Source of the DNA: an uncultured Oscillospiraceae bacterium
GTDB taxonomy: Bacteria > Bacillota > Clostridia > Oscillospirales > Oscillospiraceae
NCBI GenBank assembly: GCA_947169975.1
Contig: CAMVRT010000018.1
Coordinates: 1 to 37,394 of the forward strand
Reading direction: 5' to 3'
DNA: 37,394 nucleotides
The notes beneath the pieces were generated by a model that was not told the origin of the DNA, searched no databases, and saw only the letters and a list, made by a program, of their open reading frames with translations. The translations under genes were made by a program, and so were the position numbers. Below, piece by piece: positions 1 to 8,735 of the stretch. Position 1 is the first letter of the stretch, and the number at the start of each line of letters is the position of its first letter.

Positions 1-678
1 GAAAGCGGCATCGGCGATCTGATCGCCGTGGACGTGGGCGGCGCCACCACCGACGTCTACTCCATCGCCGACGGCATGCCCCGCCAGATGAACACCGTCT
101 ACAAGGGCTTGCCCGAGCCGTTTTCCAAGCGGACGGTGGAGGGCGACATCGGCATGCGCTACAGCATCCGCGGTATCGTGGAGGCCGCCGGCATCGACGC
201 CGTGTCCGCCCTGTCCGGTCTGACCCGCGAGCGTGTGGCGGAGCTGGTGGATTTCCTGGCCGTTCACACCGACGTGGTCCCCGGGGACGACGCCGAGCTG
301 GAGGCGCTGGACTACGCCCTGGCCTCCCTGGCCATTGAAACGGCAGTCAGCCGCCACGCCGGCACCATCGAGGAGACCTACACCATGATGGGTAAGACCT
401 TTGTCCAGTCCGGCAAGAACCTGACGGAGGTCAAGCAGGTCATCGTCACCGGCGGCAGCCTGATCCACACCAAGCGCACCGCACAAATCGCCTCTCACGC
501 ACTGTTTGACCCCGCCAAGCCCAGCTCTCTGCGTCCCATGGGCGCCGAGATCCGGGTAGACCGATCTTACATCATCGCAGCCATGGGGCTTCTGTCCGCA
601 CACTATCCCCAGACGGCCCTGCGAATCATGAAAAAGGAGCTTGAAAACGATGGATATACAGAACAAGCGCATTCCTGA
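1..678 (+). CDS. glmL: Glutamate mutase accessory ATPase GlmL/MutL, C-terminal part
   Basis: The reading frame is open from base 1, so the gene begins outside the window; about 225 C-terminal residues are present, against roughly 460 for the family. GlmL proteins are actin/Hsp70-fold ATPases thought to maintain or reactivate the coenzyme-B12-dependent glutamate mutase. The phosphate-binding signature [12 protein letters not shown] lies near the left edge, and a second glycine loop, [11 protein letters not shown], lies further on, as expected of an ASKHA ATPase. The end overlaps the start of glmE by 29 bases and carries its ribosome site (AAGGAG, 634-639), so the two are translationally coupled. 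Identity is firm because glmE and mal follow directly. Confidence 0.93.
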   Translation, partial: ESGIGDLIAVDVGGATTDVYSIADGMPRQMNTVYKGLPEPFSKRTVEGDIGMRYSIRGIVEAAGIDAVSALSGLTRERVAELVDFLAVHTDVVPGDDAELEALDYALASLAIETAVSRHAGTIEETYTMMGKTFVQSGKNLTEVKQVIVTGGSLIHTKRTAQIASHALFDPAKPSSLRPMGAEIRVDRSYIIAAMGLLSAHYPQTALRIMKKELENDGYTEQAHS

Positions 679-2101
679 CGACGAGTTTGCCCGTCTGCGC
701 CAGGAGGTACTGGCCCAGTGGCCCACCGGCAAGGACGTAGATCTGCAGGAGGCTGTGGACTATCACAAGTCCATGCCCGAAGAGCGTATCTTCTCCAAGA
801 AGCTGGTCGCCGCCAAGGCCGCCCACAAGACGCTGGTACAGCCCCGTGCGGGCGTGCCCGTCATTGAGGAGCACATCAAGCTGATGCAGTATCTGGAGAA
901 GGAGGGTGAGGCGGATCTGCTGCCCACCACCATCGACAGCTACACCCGTCAGAACCGCTATGAAGAGGCGGAGAACGGCATCAACGAGTCCCTCCGTCTG
1001 GACCGCGCCATGCTCAACGGCTTCCCGGCCGTGAACCACGGCGTGGCCGGCTGCCGCCGCGTCATCGAGAGCGTGCATACCCCCGTGCAGGTGCGCCACG
1101 GCACCCCCGACGCCCGATTGCTCACCGAGATCACCTACGCCGGCGGCTTCACCAGCTATGAGGGCGGCGGTATCTCCTACAACCTGCCCTACTGCAAGAA
1201 CATCCCCATGGAGCGCACCATCCGCGACTGGCAGTACGTGGACCGTCTGACCGGCCTGTATGAGGAGATGGGCGTATCCATCAACCGCGAGCCCTACGGT
1301 CCCCTCACCGGCACGCTGGTGCCCCCCTGCATCTCCCATGCCGCCGCCATCATCGAGGCGCTGCTGGCTGCCGAGCAGGGCGTGAAGAACATCACCGTTG
1401 GTTACGGCCAGTGCGGCAACCTGGTGCAGGACATCGCCGCCATCCGTGTTCTGGAGGAGCTGACCGACGAGTATCTGGCCAAGTACGGCTACAACGACGT
1501 GGTGGTCACCACCGTGCTGCACCAGTGGATGGGCGGCTTCCCCGCCGATGAGGCCAAGGCCTTCGGCGTCATCTCCTCCGGCAGCCTGATCGCCGCTCTG
1601 TCCGGCGCCACCAAGGTCATCGTCAAGAGCCCCCACGAGGCTGTGGGTATCCCCACCATGGAGGCCAATGCCCAGGGTCTGCGCTGCACCAAGCAGGTGG
1701 TCAATATGATGGCGGATCAGACCTTTAACGACGTCCGTCTGGCCCAGGAGATGGAGATCATCCGTCAGGAGACCCGCTGCATCGTGGACAAGTGCTTCGA
1801 GCTGGGCAACGGCGACATCGCCATCGGCGTGTGCCGCGGCGTCGAGGCCGGTGCGCTGGACGTGCCCTTTGCCCCCTGCCGCGCCAATGCCGGCCTCATG
1901 CTCCCCTGCCGTGACAACGAGGGTGCCGTCCGCATCCTGAACACCGGCAACCTGCCCTTCACCCAGGATCTCAAGGACTTCCACGCCGCCAAGATCAACG
2001 AGCGCGCCCAGTTTGAGCACCGCGCCGCCTCCTTCCAGATGGTCATCGATGACGTGTACGCCATCGGTAAGGGCCGTCTGGTTGGCCGCCCCCGCTATTG
2101 A
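650..2101 (+). CDS. glmE: Methylaspartate (glutamate) mutase epsilon subunit
   Basis: 483 residues, the usual length for GlmE, the TIM-barrel subunit that with the B12-binding subunit GlmS converts L-glutamate to (2S,3S)-3-methylaspartate. Typical stretches are visible: [12 protein letters not shown] near residue 105, [13 protein letters not shown] near 130, the glycine-rich THAGGFTS-like segment [20 protein letters not shown], and [11 protein letters not shown]. The start is set at ATG 650 because AAGGAG at 634-639 lies 10 bases upstream; an in-frame TTG at 641 almost touches that site and is unlikely. The gene sits between glmL and mal, the conserved order of the methylaspartate fermentation operon. 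GlmS is not in the window and is presumably upstream. Confidence 0.97.
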   Translation: MDIQNKRIPDDEFARLRQEVLAQWPTGKDVDLQEAVDYHKSMPEERIFSKKLVAAKAAHKTLVQPRAGVPVIEEHIKLMQYLEKEGEADLLPTTIDSYTRQNRYEEAENGINESLRLDRAMLNGFPAVNHGVAGCRRVIESVHTPVQVRHGTPDARLLTEITYAGGFTSYEGGGISYNLPYCKNIPMERTIRDWQYVDRLTGLYEEMGVSINREPYGPLTGTLVPPCISHAAAIIEALLAAEQGVKNITVGYGQCGNLVQDIAAIRVLEELTDEYLAKYGYNDVVVTTVLHQWMGGFPADEAKAFGVISSGSLIAALSGATKVIVKSPHEAVGIPTMEANAQGLRCTKQVVNMMADQTFNDVRLAQEMEIIRQETRCIVDKCFELGNGDIAIGVCRGVEAGALDVPFAPCRANAGLMLPCRDNEGAVRILNTGNLPFTQDLKDFHAAKINERAQFEHRAASFQMVIDDVYAIGKGRLVGRPRY

Positions 2102-2128
2102 TAAGAATTATTATAGGAGGATTTCACC

Positions 2129-3382
2129 ATGAAAATTGTTGACGTCATCTGCTCTGCCGGCCGTACCGGCTTCTACTTCGACGACCAGCGCGCCATCAAG
2201 AAGGGCGCCGGCCACGACGGCGTGTTCTACGTCGGCGATCCCGTCACCGAGGGCTTCACCTCCGTCCGCCAGGCCGGTGAGTCCATCTCCGTGATGCTGG
2301 TGCTGGAAGACGGCCAGATCGCCTACGGTGACTGCGCTGCCGTGCAGTACTCCGGCGCGGGCGGCCGCGATCCCCTGTTCCTGGCCCGTGACTTCATCCC
2401 CATCATCGACAAGTACATCAAGCCCCAGCTGGTTGGCAAGGAGGCCAATGACTTCCGCGGCCTGTGCGCCATGATGGAGGCCATTCAGGTGGAGGGCAAG
2501 CGCCTGCACACCGCCATCCGCTACGGCGTGTCCCAGGCCATTCTGGACGCCGTCGCCAAGGCCACCGGCCGTCTCATGTGCGAGGTTGTTGCCGACGAGT
2601 ACGGCTGCACCATCTCCGAGACCCCCATCGCCATCTTTACCCAGTCCGGCGACGACCGCTACAACAATGCCGACAAGATGATCATCAAGGGCGCTCAGGT
2701 CCTGCCCCACGCCCTGATCAACAACGTGGACACCAAGCTGGGCCGCAACGGTGAGAAGCTGGCTGAGTACGTGGCATGGCTGCGCGACCGCATCCTGAAC
2801 ATGCGCACCGATGAGAGCTACATGCCCATCCTGCACATCGACGTCTATGGCACCATCGGCGCCGCCTTCGGCAACAACAACTACAAGGCCATGGCCGACT
2901 ATCTGGCCAAGCTGGAGGAAATCGCCAAGCCCTTCCACCTGCGCATTGAAGGCCCCATGGACTGCGACTGCGACCGCGAGACCCAGATGGTGGCTCTGGC
3001 CGGTCTGACCCGCGAGCTGGACGAGCGGGGCATCAACGTGGAGCTGGTGGCTGACGAGTGGTGCAACACGCTGGAGGACATCAAGCTGTTCGCCGACAAC
3101 AAGGCCGGCCACATGGTGCAGATCAAGACCCCCGATCTGGGCGGCATCAACAACACCATCGAGGCTGTTCTCTACTGCAAGGAGAAGGGCATCGGCGCCT
3201 ATCAGGGCGGCACCTGCAACGAGACCGACCGCAGCGCTCAGGTCTGCGTCCACTGCGCCATGGCCACCCAGCCCGTACAGATCCTGGCCAAGCCCGGCAT
3301 GGGCGTGGACGAGGGCTTCATGATCGTCTACAATGAGATGAACCGCATCCTCGCCGTCCGCAAGGCTCGCAAGGCCCGGTAA
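2129..3382 (+). CDS. mal: Methylaspartate ammonia-lyase
   Basis: 417 residues, close to clostridial 3-methylaspartate ammonia-lyases of the enolase superfamily. The enzyme removes ammonia from 3-methylaspartate to give mesaconate, the second step of glutamate fermentation by this route. The catalytic-lysine region reads MVQIKTPDLGG and is followed by GGTCNETDRSA, both hallmarks of the family; metal-ligand acids lie in HIDVYG and RIEGPMDCD. A strong AGGAGG site at about 2116-2121 precedes the ATG. It is the last gene of the glm operon and is followed at once by a strong terminator. Nothing looks broken. Confidence 0.98.
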   Translation: MKIVDVICSAGRTGFYFDDQRAIKKGAGHDGVFYVGDPVTEGFTSVRQAGESISVMLVLEDGQIAYGDCAAVQYSGAGGRDPLFLARDFIPIIDKYIKPQLVGKEANDFRGLCAMMEAIQVEGKRLHTAIRYGVSQAILDAVAKATGRLMCEVVADEYGCTISETPIAIFTQSGDDRYNNADKMIIKGAQVLPHALINNVDTKLGRNGEKLAEYVAWLRDRILNMRTDESYMPILHIDVYGTIGAAFGNNNYKAMADYLAKLEEIAKPFHLRIEGPMDCDCDRETQMVALAGLTRELDERGINVELVADEWCNTLEDIKLFADNKAGHMVQIKTPDLGGINNTIEAVLYCKEKGIGAYQGGTCNETDRSAQVCVHCAMATQPVQILAKPGMGVDEGFMIVYNEMNRILAVRKARKAR

Positions 3383-3392
3383 AACTCTCCGA

Positions 3393-3432
3393 AAAAAGTA
3401 AAACCTCCGGATATCCGGAGGTTTTACTTTTT
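3393..3432. terminator. Bidirectional intrinsic terminator
   Basis: A perfect 20-bp inverted repeat centred between 3412 and 3413, built around CCTCCGGATATCCGGAGG and flanked by A-runs on the left and T-runs on the right. It ends the mal transcript on the plus strand. Read from the other strand it ends the operon whose last gene stops at 3478. Confidence 0.93.
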
Positions 3433-3477
3433 GGGCAAGGGACGGCAACAATTCGAAAAAGCAGGTGGCGCCGCAGC

Positions 3478-4122
3478 TTATTCCGTCCCAAACAGTACCT
3501 TGCGGAACAGCTGCTCCGTCTTTTCCTGACCCAGCGTCTTTTTAAACACGTCGGTGGAGGGACCGCCGTGGGTCAGCAGACCGTCCACGTAGGCGGCGGT
3601 CTTGGCCTTCTTGGCGTCCTTGTCCGTCAGCGGCCGGCACTGGGCGCCAAGCCATGCGGCAAAATGGTCCTCTGCCAGGCGGTCGAAGGCCGCGGTGCGG
3701 TCCTTTTTTTCCTTCTTCGAAATGCTCTGGGGGAGCCGGATGTTGTCGTACCAGTGGGTGCCGGGATCCCGGTCGGGCAGGTCGGCGCTGCGCTTGAGCA
3801 GCTCATCCAATTCCGGCACGGCAAAGCCACCCACAGTGGTGTCGTACAACTCGGCAATCAGCGTGTCGTTGCCCATGGCCAGAATGCGGTCATAGGAGTA
3901 GAGAGGCAGATCCCGCTCCGTGGGGTTGACGATGAGGGTATCCATCTTCATCAGCCCGAAAAATCCCTTGGCCCGCATCACGGACACGTGGCCCAGGCCT
4001 TCGGCCTCATAGGATTCCACCGTGAAACGCATGCCGTTGGCCTTGAGTGCGGCGAACTCACCGGCATCACAGGAGCGCACCGGGTACGTTTTTTTCAGCA
4101 GAGCAAGCAGTTTTTCCGTCAT
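3478..4122 (-). CDS. Ferredoxin-dependent bilin reductase-like protein (putative)
   Basis: 214 residues; ATG at 4122 chosen because AGAGGAG lies just upstream and the start overlaps the previous stop (ATGA). The frame stays open further upstream, but that part is only the shadow of the next gene. From memory of the family, two regions match ferredoxin-dependent bilin reductases (FDBR; PcyA, HY2, RCCR): the core strand TLIVNPTERDLPLYSYDRIL (residues 62-81), with Asp78 at the place of PcyA Asp105 and Asp61 near the place of His88, then TLIAELYD; and the C-terminal tail from about residue 178, YVDGLL...STDVFKKTLGQ...LFRKVLFG, resembling the FDBR tail with NDKT and VLFD. Family members reduce biliverdin or chlorophyll catabolites with ferredoxin electrons and no bound cofactor. 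Fold assignment is an inference and the substrate is unknown. Last gene of the TetR-linked operon. Confidence 0.62.
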   Translation of the reverse strand: MTEKLLALLKKTYPVRSCDAGEFAALKANGMRFTVESYEAEGLGHVSVMRAKGFFGLMKMDTLIVNPTERDLPLYSYDRILAMGNDTLIAELYDTTVGGFAVPELDELLKRSADLPDRDPGTHWYDNIRLPQSISKKEKKDRTAAFDRLAEDHFAAWLGAQCRPLTDKDAKKAKTAAYVDGLLTHGGPSTDVFKKTLGQEKTEQLFRKVLFGTE

Positions 4123-4757
4123 ACAGCCTCTCCTCTTTTCTTCAGCCGGAAGGCGGTGAGGCCGTTCTTGTGCAGCAGCAGCACACCCGCCAACAGGGTA
4201 CCCTGACCCGCCACGTTCACTCCCTCGGCAATCCAGTTCATGGAGGCCTGGGCGAAGTCCTTGGAGGACAGATAGCCCATGCCCAGAGAGCAGACAAAGG
4301 AGATCAGGAACAGAACAATCAGCGCAGGCTTTTTCAGTCTGACGGACAGGACGCACAGCACCGCGTCCAGCATGCCCAGTCCCAGCACCATCAGGGAGAC
4401 GAAGACGAAGGTGCCTTTGAACACCGGCGGCACCACGGCGTAGGCGGTGGATTTCCCCTGCCGGTGCAGCAGCATGGCCAGAATGCCGACGCCAGCCAGC
4501 AGGAAACCGATAGACTGAACAGGGAAGAACATGTCGCTCAGCGGCGTGAAGTCGCACACGCCCAGGGCGTACAGCAGCTTGTAGGTGGCCTTGAGCGCGC
4601 CGGCGCAGGTGACGTCGATAAGGCCGGCGGCAAAGAGGGCGAAGGCCCCCTTGCTCATCTTGTTGTAGAGGTCGCGCATCAGAATGACGCCGGCGACGGC
4701 GAACAGCAAAACGGGGATGTAATCCACCAGCGCCATGGCGATGGAAAACTCCTTCAC
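4119..4757 (-). CDS. Polytopic membrane protein of unknown function
   Basis: 212 residues with about six hydrophobic segments and a basic end (RLKKRGEAV). The start is a GTG at 4757, with AAGGAGGG about 10 bases upstream inside the end of the preceding gene; the stop overlaps the next start by four bases (ATGA), so it is translated as part of a coupled chain. I do not recognise the family and no catalytic motif is evident. Position between a DUF1295 membrane reductase and the bilin-reductase-like gene suggests a membrane partner, substrate carrier or electron-transfer anchor for the operon, which is inference from context only. Confidence 0.8.
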   Translation of the reverse strand: MKEFSIAMALVDYIPVLLFAVAGVILMRDLYNKMSKGAFALFAAGLIDVTCAGALKATYKLLYALGVCDFTPLSDMFFPVQSIGFLLAGVGILAMLLHRQGKSTAYAVVPPVFKGTFVFVSLMVLGLGMLDAVLCVLSVRLKKPALIVLFLISFVCSLGMGYLSSKDFAQASMNWIAEGVNVAGQGTLLAGVLLLHKNGLTAFRLKKRGEAV

Positions 4758-4762
4758 GGCGC

Positions 4763-5578
4763 TCAGCCCTCCTTCTTGTTCAGGTGGTAGATGGGCAGCA
4801 GAGGCAGGATGATGGGAGTCTTATCGGCGTATTCGTTGTAAGCCTTCAGGTGGCCGTACTGCTTCATCTGCCGTTTTTCCATGCGCTGTGCGCCGTTGAA
4901 CATGATATAGACGATGGCGATGTAGGCCACGATGGCGAAGATCCACTGTCCCACGCCGCGGTAGGTGGTGAGGCCCGCAACGAACACGCCGGTCCAGAAG
5001 GTGATCTCGCCCAGATAGTTGGGGCAGCGCACCATTTTGTAGAGGCCCTTGGTAGCTACCATTTTGGGGTTGACCTTCTTTTGGGCGGATTTCTGCTTGT
5101 CCGCCAGGGACTCCAGCAGCAGACCGCAGACGGAAATAACGATACCGACAATAGGCACCACCACGTCCGTGGAACCGTTGTGCCAGCGGAAGAGCATGGG
5201 GCTGACCTGCATCACGTACAGGGCGGAGACGAAGATCCAGATGAAGAGCAGCACGAAAACGGGCATCTTCTTCTCGTCGTTTTTGGCCAGAGACTCCTTG
5301 GCCACGTTGGTCTTGCGGAAGGAGGCGTTCTTGAACTCACGCGCCAGCAGGAAGCCGGAGAGCCGGGCGCCGTAGGCCACGAACAGCAGCATCTGGATCA
5401 GAACCAGCCACAGCGGCGTGGCGGTGGGATGGATCAGGTACATGATAAAGACGGTGACAGCGCCGCCGGCCACGGCGAGGCCGTAGCCCACGGATAGGAA
5501 GTAGACGAACTTATAGAAGCCCACGGCGCACATCACGGCGCAGACGATATAGAGAATTCCCAGCAGTCCCCAGCTCAT
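4763..5578 (-). CDS. DUF1295 / steroid 5-alpha-reductase-like membrane enzyme
   Basis: 271 residues with about seven membrane segments. The C-terminal half carries the family signature: ATKGLYKMVRCPNYLGE (residues 175-191), equivalent to the RHPNYFGE motif of DUF1295 and steroid 5-alpha-reductase C-terminal domains, then FWTGVFVAG and later YIMFNGAQRMEKR. Relatives are NADPH-dependent reductases of conjugated double bonds in steroids and isoprenoids, or sterol-type reductases and methyltransferases of the same fold. AAGGGGG in the end of the upstream gene serves as ribosome site; the gene starts directly against the previous stop. A steroid-like or tetrapyrrole-like lipophilic substrate is plausible but not shown. 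Confidence 0.85.
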   Translation of the reverse strand: MSWGLLGILYIVCAVMCAVGFYKFVYFLSVGYGLAVAGGAVTVFIMYLIHPTATPLWLVLIQMLLFVAYGARLSGFLLAREFKNASFRKTNVAKESLAKNDEKKMPVFVLLFIWIFVSALYVMQVSPMLFRWHNGSTDVVVPIVGIVISVCGLLLESLADKQKSAQKKVNPKMVATKGLYKMVRCPNYLGEITFWTGVFVAGLTTYRGVGQWIFAIVAYIAIVYIMFNGAQRMEKRQMKQYGHLKAYNEYADKTPIILPLLPIYHLNKKEG

Positions 5579-6445
5579 TTAGTTCGCCCCCTTGCCGAAA
5601 TAGTCCTTGATATAGGCGGCAAAGCTCTTCTCGCCCACCTTGGTGTCGCCTACCAAATCGTGGCTCAGGGTCCAGCGGGAGAAGAGGATGATGTCGTGCT
5701 TGCCGGCCTTCTTGATCTTGGGCAGGTTGGCCAGAATGCCGAACAGCCAGATGGGAGCCCACTTGATCTTCAGGGGCTTGCCGGCGGCGTCAAAGCACAT
5801 CTTGGCCATTTCCTCGTAGGTGTAGGTCTCCTTGCCGCCCACGTTGTAGGTCACGTTGGTGTCGCACATGTGCTCCACGATGAACTTGGCGAAATCGGGG
5901 CAGTCCACCACGTTGGCCTTCACCTTGCCGTAGCCCTTGAGGAGCTGCATTTCTCCCTTGTCCACGTAGGGCTTGAAGACCTTGCAGATGTCGTAGAAGT
6001 AGCCGGTGGGACGGTAGATGACCCAGTCCATGGACTGCTTCTTCAGCTCCTGCTCCACCAGATACTTGGCATGGAGCATGGGCACTTCCTCGGCGCCCGG
6101 CTCGTCGCAGGAGATGACAGAAATATAGTTGAACTTCCTGACGCCGGCACGCTTGGCCTCGTCGTAGAGGTTCAGGTTGCCCCGCTGGTCGATGTCGTAG
6201 GAGGTAAAGCGGGTGGAAGCGCCGGTGAGGCCCATGGTGGTGATGACCACCTCGGCGCCGTCGCAAAGGCCCTTCAGGGTCTCGGGATTGGTGGCGTCAA
6301 TGCTGCGGAAGGTGTATTTGCCCTCGGTGCCCTCTATGGGACGCTCCTTCAGATCGGCGGCCACGACCTCGTGTCCCGCCTTGCACAGCTCCTTCAGGAG
6401 CTCCGCGCCCAGATTGCCGAACGCGCCTGCCAGTACTACTTTCAT
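5579..6445 (-). CDS. Atypical SDR, NmrA / divinyl-reductase-like NAD(P)H reductase
   Basis: 288 residues. The N-terminal Rossmann motif GAFGNLG (residues 7-13) and acidic/basic DLKER at the end of the second strand indicate a dinucleotide site. The middle carries VITTMGLTGAS, YISVISCDE, HAKYLVEQEL with Lys127, and WVIYRPTGYF, a pattern of atypical SDRs such as NmrA-like proteins, complex-I NDUFA9 relatives and 3,8-divinyl chlorophyllide reductases. The classical YxxxK catalytic motif is absent, as is normal in that group. The ribosome site is AGGAGA before ATG 6445. In this operon it may supply hydride to a vinyl, enone or polyene substrate; the exact reaction is not readable from sequence. 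Confidence 0.85.
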   Translation of the reverse strand: MKVVLAGAFGNLGAELLKELCKAGHEVVAADLKERPIEGTEGKYTFRSIDATNPETLKGLCDGAEVVITTMGLTGASTRFTSYDIDQRGNLNLYDEAKRAGVRKFNYISVISCDEPGAEEVPMLHAKYLVEQELKKQSMDWVIYRPTGYFYDICKVFKPYVDKGEMQLLKGYGKVKANVVDCPDFAKFIVEHMCDTNVTYNVGGKETYTYEEMAKMCFDAAGKPLKIKWAPIWLFGILANLPKIKKAGKHDIILFSRWTLSHDLVGDTKVGEKSFAAYIKDYFGKGAN

Positions 6446-6464
6446 GGTGATCTCTCCTTTTATA

Positions 6465-7388
6465 TTATTTATTCTTTTCCTTGGACCGCTTGTCGTTGAT
6501 GATCTTCATATGCTCTGCCGTGATCAGCTCCACATTGTTTTCCTTAGCCCAGGACACGCAGCCCTTCAGCACCACCGGCAGGAACACCCGGGGCACGTTG
6601 AGGATGGTCTCCAGCGCGTCGTCGGTAAACTTGATCTTGTCATCCACACGGTCGGCGGCGTAGCGCACGGACTCCAGAGAGGCCTTGCGCATGGGCAGCA
6701 GCTCGGCGCGCATGCGGCGCTTGCGGTGGAACCAGAAGTTCTTGCTGTCGCGGTAGCCGTAGTCCACCGGCAGAGGCGGGAAGTCCCGGGCCTGTACGCC
6801 GTTGATGATGGCGTCGGAGTACTGCTTCTTCATGAGAATGCGGTCCACCCGCAGGATGAAGTGGGCGCCGAACTTGGAGGTGATGCCGTTGAAGTCGTGG
6901 TAGGGGGGCTCATAGCCGTCCAGCACGCCGGGCTTGTCGTCCTGGGCGTGGTCCAGCTCCCGCATCCAGGTGCACTCGATGGCCTGGATGGCGTCGGTCA
7001 GCACCATGGGCCGCTTCTCGCCGGTTTCCTCCTCGATCTGGCTCTTCTCCAGACGGAAGTTGCACTTGGGCATCTTGTCCTCCGGCTTGTCGCCGGGCCA
7101 GCTCAGCTTGACGCACTCCTTGAAGGTGGCGGGCTTGTCGTCCACAAAGTTGATGGCGCACTTGCCGGTGCGCAGGATGTTCTGCGCCGTGTTGGAGGAG
7201 TTGCGGCAGCACAGCAGCATGGCGTAGTAGTCCTTGCCCGCCACATAGTAGGGCTGGCACAGGGAATAGGGGCCCAGGGTGGTGGAGCCATCCTCACACA
7301 GCGTGCTGATGACCACCGTGGGCATGGGGAAGAACAGGGACGTCTGATAGAAGTTGTCAACGATACGCAGGTTTTCAAAGCTGCTCAT
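6465..7388 (-). CDS. Flavin-reductase-like split-barrel protein with C-terminal PCP_red-like domain
   Basis: 307 residues. Residues about 15-185 look like the FMN-binding split barrel of flavin reductases: PTVVISTLCEDGSTTLGPYS, then NTAQNILRTGKCAINFV. After a basic linker (HRKRRMRAELLPMRK), residues about 253-300 (FTDDALETILNVP, GCVSWAKENNVELIT) match the pattern of the PCP_red domain (PF08369), best known from the end of the light-independent protochlorophyllide reductase subunit BchB. Ribosome site AGGAGG; the start overlaps the tetR stop by 14 bases. A flavin-dependent redox role is likely; the PCP_red assignment is from memory and could be tested by profile search. The domain pairing strengthens the tetrapyrrole idea for this operon. 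Confidence 0.8.
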   Translation of the reverse strand: MSSFENLRIVDNFYQTSLFFPMPTVVISTLCEDGSTTLGPYSLCQPYYVAGKDYYAMLLCCRNSSNTAQNILRTGKCAINFVDDKPATFKECVKLSWPGDKPEDKMPKCNFRLEKSQIEEETGEKRPMVLTDAIQAIECTWMRELDHAQDDKPGVLDGYEPPYHDFNGITSKFGAHFILRVDRILMKKQYSDAIINGVQARDFPPLPVDYGYRDSKNFWFHRKRRMRAELLPMRKASLESVRYAADRVDDKIKFTDDALETILNVPRVFLPVVLKGCVSWAKENNVELITAEHMKIINDKRSKEKNK

Positions 7389-7914
7389 AAGATTCCTCCT
7401 TTTGATTTGATATCAGCTTTTTCAGCTCTTGGTATATACGCTCAAACGGGGTGTTTGAGATCGTCCAGGTCAGCAGCGCCTCGGAGATAAAACGCGCCGT
7501 AAAGCCGTCATCCGACGGTGCGATCGGCTCGACGAGGGCTGTCAGCTGTTCCCGCAGCTGCAGATGCCGGGATAAAAACACACCGGAAACAGCCTTGGCG
7601 GCGTCGGGATCGGCAAACAGCGTCCGGTGCTCTTGGGTGAAGGTCAGCAAACCGTCATAGATAGCCCGCAGGCAGGTCTTCGCATCTCCCCGGCTCCTCT
7701 CCCCCATGAGTGCAAGGGCCCGATGCCAGTCCTCCGCCACAAAGGATGCCACCAGACTCTCCTTTGACGGGAAATAGTTGTAAACCGTACCCACCGCAAT
7801 GCCGCAGGCGCCTGCCACAGAGCGGACGGTGGTCTTGGAATAACCCCGCTCCGCAATTTGCCGCCGCGCCTCGGCCAGCAGCTGCTGGCGGATATTTTCT
7901 ATCTGTTTGGGCAT
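7375..7914 (-). CDS. TetR/AcrR family transcriptional regulator
   Basis: 179 residues. The N-terminal helix-turn-helix is classical: RQIAERGYSKTTVRSVA followed by GIAVGTVYNYFPSKESLV (about residues 17-52). The C-terminal half is the variable ligand-binding region (WTISNTPFERIYQEL near the end). It lies second in the operon, four bases from the upstream stop and overlapping the next start, so it is co-transcribed with the genes it probably controls. The likely operator is the 14-bp palindrome ATGAACATGTTCAT at 8736-8749, which overlaps the operon promoter. Repression relieved by the pathway substrate would be the usual arrangement; this is inference. Confidence 0.92.
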   Translation of the reverse strand: MPKQIENIRQQLLAEARRQIAERGYSKTTVRSVAGACGIAVGTVYNYFPSKESLVASFVAEDWHRALALMGERSRGDAKTCLRAIYDGLLTFTQEHRTLFADPDAAKAVSGVFLSRHLQLREQLTALVEPIAPSDDGFTARFISEALLTWTISNTPFERIYQELKKLISNQKEESYEQL

Positions 7915-7917
7915 TTG

Positions 7918-8685
7918 TCACGCCTCCGTTTTCTGCATCAGCGCCAGGATCGCCTCTGCCGTGCGGCGGATCTGTTCCGCGCCGGAGATGGACGGCGTGC
8001 CGTCGCCCCGCTGAGGCCCGTACATACCGAACCCGGCGTGGCAACCGCCTTCGATCACCAGTTCAACGGCATCCTCCGGCAGATGGGATCGGTTTTGTTC
8101 ATAGGAGCGGCGGTTCATCACGCCGTCCTCGCTGCCGTAGACGGAGAGAATGGACAAGCCGCTGCCGGACAGATCCTTGGAGGCGTAGGATGCCAGCAGG
8201 ATCAGCCCGTCAAAGCCGTCGCCGTGCCTGGACAGGTAGGACGCCGCCATGACGCCGCCCAGCGAGTGCCCGCCCATGTACCAGCGCTGCACCGCCGGAT
8301 AGGCTTCCCGGATGCCGTCGGCAGCATTCTCATCGAAGACCGCCAGATGACACGGCATTTTGCAGATCACGCAGAACACGCCGTTTGCCGCCAGCTGGCG
8401 CATCAGCGGCGCATAGGCGTCCTCTGCCACCTTCCCGCCGGGATAGAAGATCAGTCCGCAGGCTTCCTGCCCGGTTCCGAAGATGAGGTCTCCGTTCTCC
8501 AGCACCTGCTCCTCTACGGCAAGATCCGCGGAGAAGGCGGCAATGGCCGTCTCATCCGCCGGGTAATACGACGTCAGATACCAGGCGCAGGCACCTGCCA
8601 GAATCGCCAGAATAAGCAGCGGGATCAGGATCTGCCGGATGAGTCTCCCGCGTTTTCGGGTATCTGTTTGCTTATTTCCTGCCAC
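7918..8685 (-). CDS. Membrane-anchored alpha/beta hydrolase
   Basis: 255 residues. The start is taken as GTG 8685, with GAGGAGGT just upstream; a longer in-frame start at 8730 would have no ribosome site and lies inside the leader. Residues 13-36 form a signal anchor (RLIRQILIPLLILAILAG). A catalytic triad can be placed: nucleophile Ser141 in GGHSLGG, Asp187 in YGSEDG and His216 in GGCHAGFG, fitting the dienelactone-hydrolase-like alpha/beta hydrolases. First gene of the operon, directly behind its promoter. An extracytoplasmic esterase or deconjugating activity preparing a substrate for the downstream reductases is possible, but only context supports it. Confidence 0.85.
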   Translation of the reverse strand: MAGNKQTDTRKRGRLIRQILIPLLILAILAGACAWYLTSYYPADETAIAAFSADLAVEEQVLENGDLIFGTGQEACGLIFYPGGKVAEDAYAPLMRQLAANGVFCVICKMPCHLAVFDENAADGIREAYPAVQRWYMGGHSLGGVMAASYLSRHGDGFDGLILLASYASKDLSGSGLSILSVYGSEDGVMNRRSYEQNRSHLPEDAVELVIEGGCHAGFGMYGPQRGDGTPSISGAEQIRRTAEAILALMQKTEA

Positions 8686-8735
8686 GATCCACCTCCTCTC
8701 CGACACGGGGCATAAAGCCAATACAAGCAATTTTT

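Noticed and set aside
626-3451. Long minus-strand open frames (464 and 446 codons) opposite glmE and mal
   Set aside because: Their products are repetitive in Gly, Leu, Val, His and Asp, the mark of antisense reading of GC-rich genes, and they lie opposite clearly recognisable enzymes.
4763-6445. Reading the DUF1295 gene plus SDR as a bile-acid 5-alpha-reductase/3-beta-HSDH pair
   Set aside because: The SDR is of the atypical NmrA/divinyl-reductase type without YxxxK, and no 5-beta-reductase flavoprotein is present, so this is kept only as an alternative substrate idea.
3568-6499. Plus-strand frames of 212-279 codons across the reduction operon
   Set aside because: Same antisense composition, no ribosome sites, and the minus-strand frames have recognisable families and coupled starts.
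3478-7388. Identification as the known BilR/BilS bilirubin reductase locus
   Set aside because: BilR is an Old Yellow Enzyme-type protein; no such TIM-barrel flavoprotein with FAD/NAD domains is encoded here.
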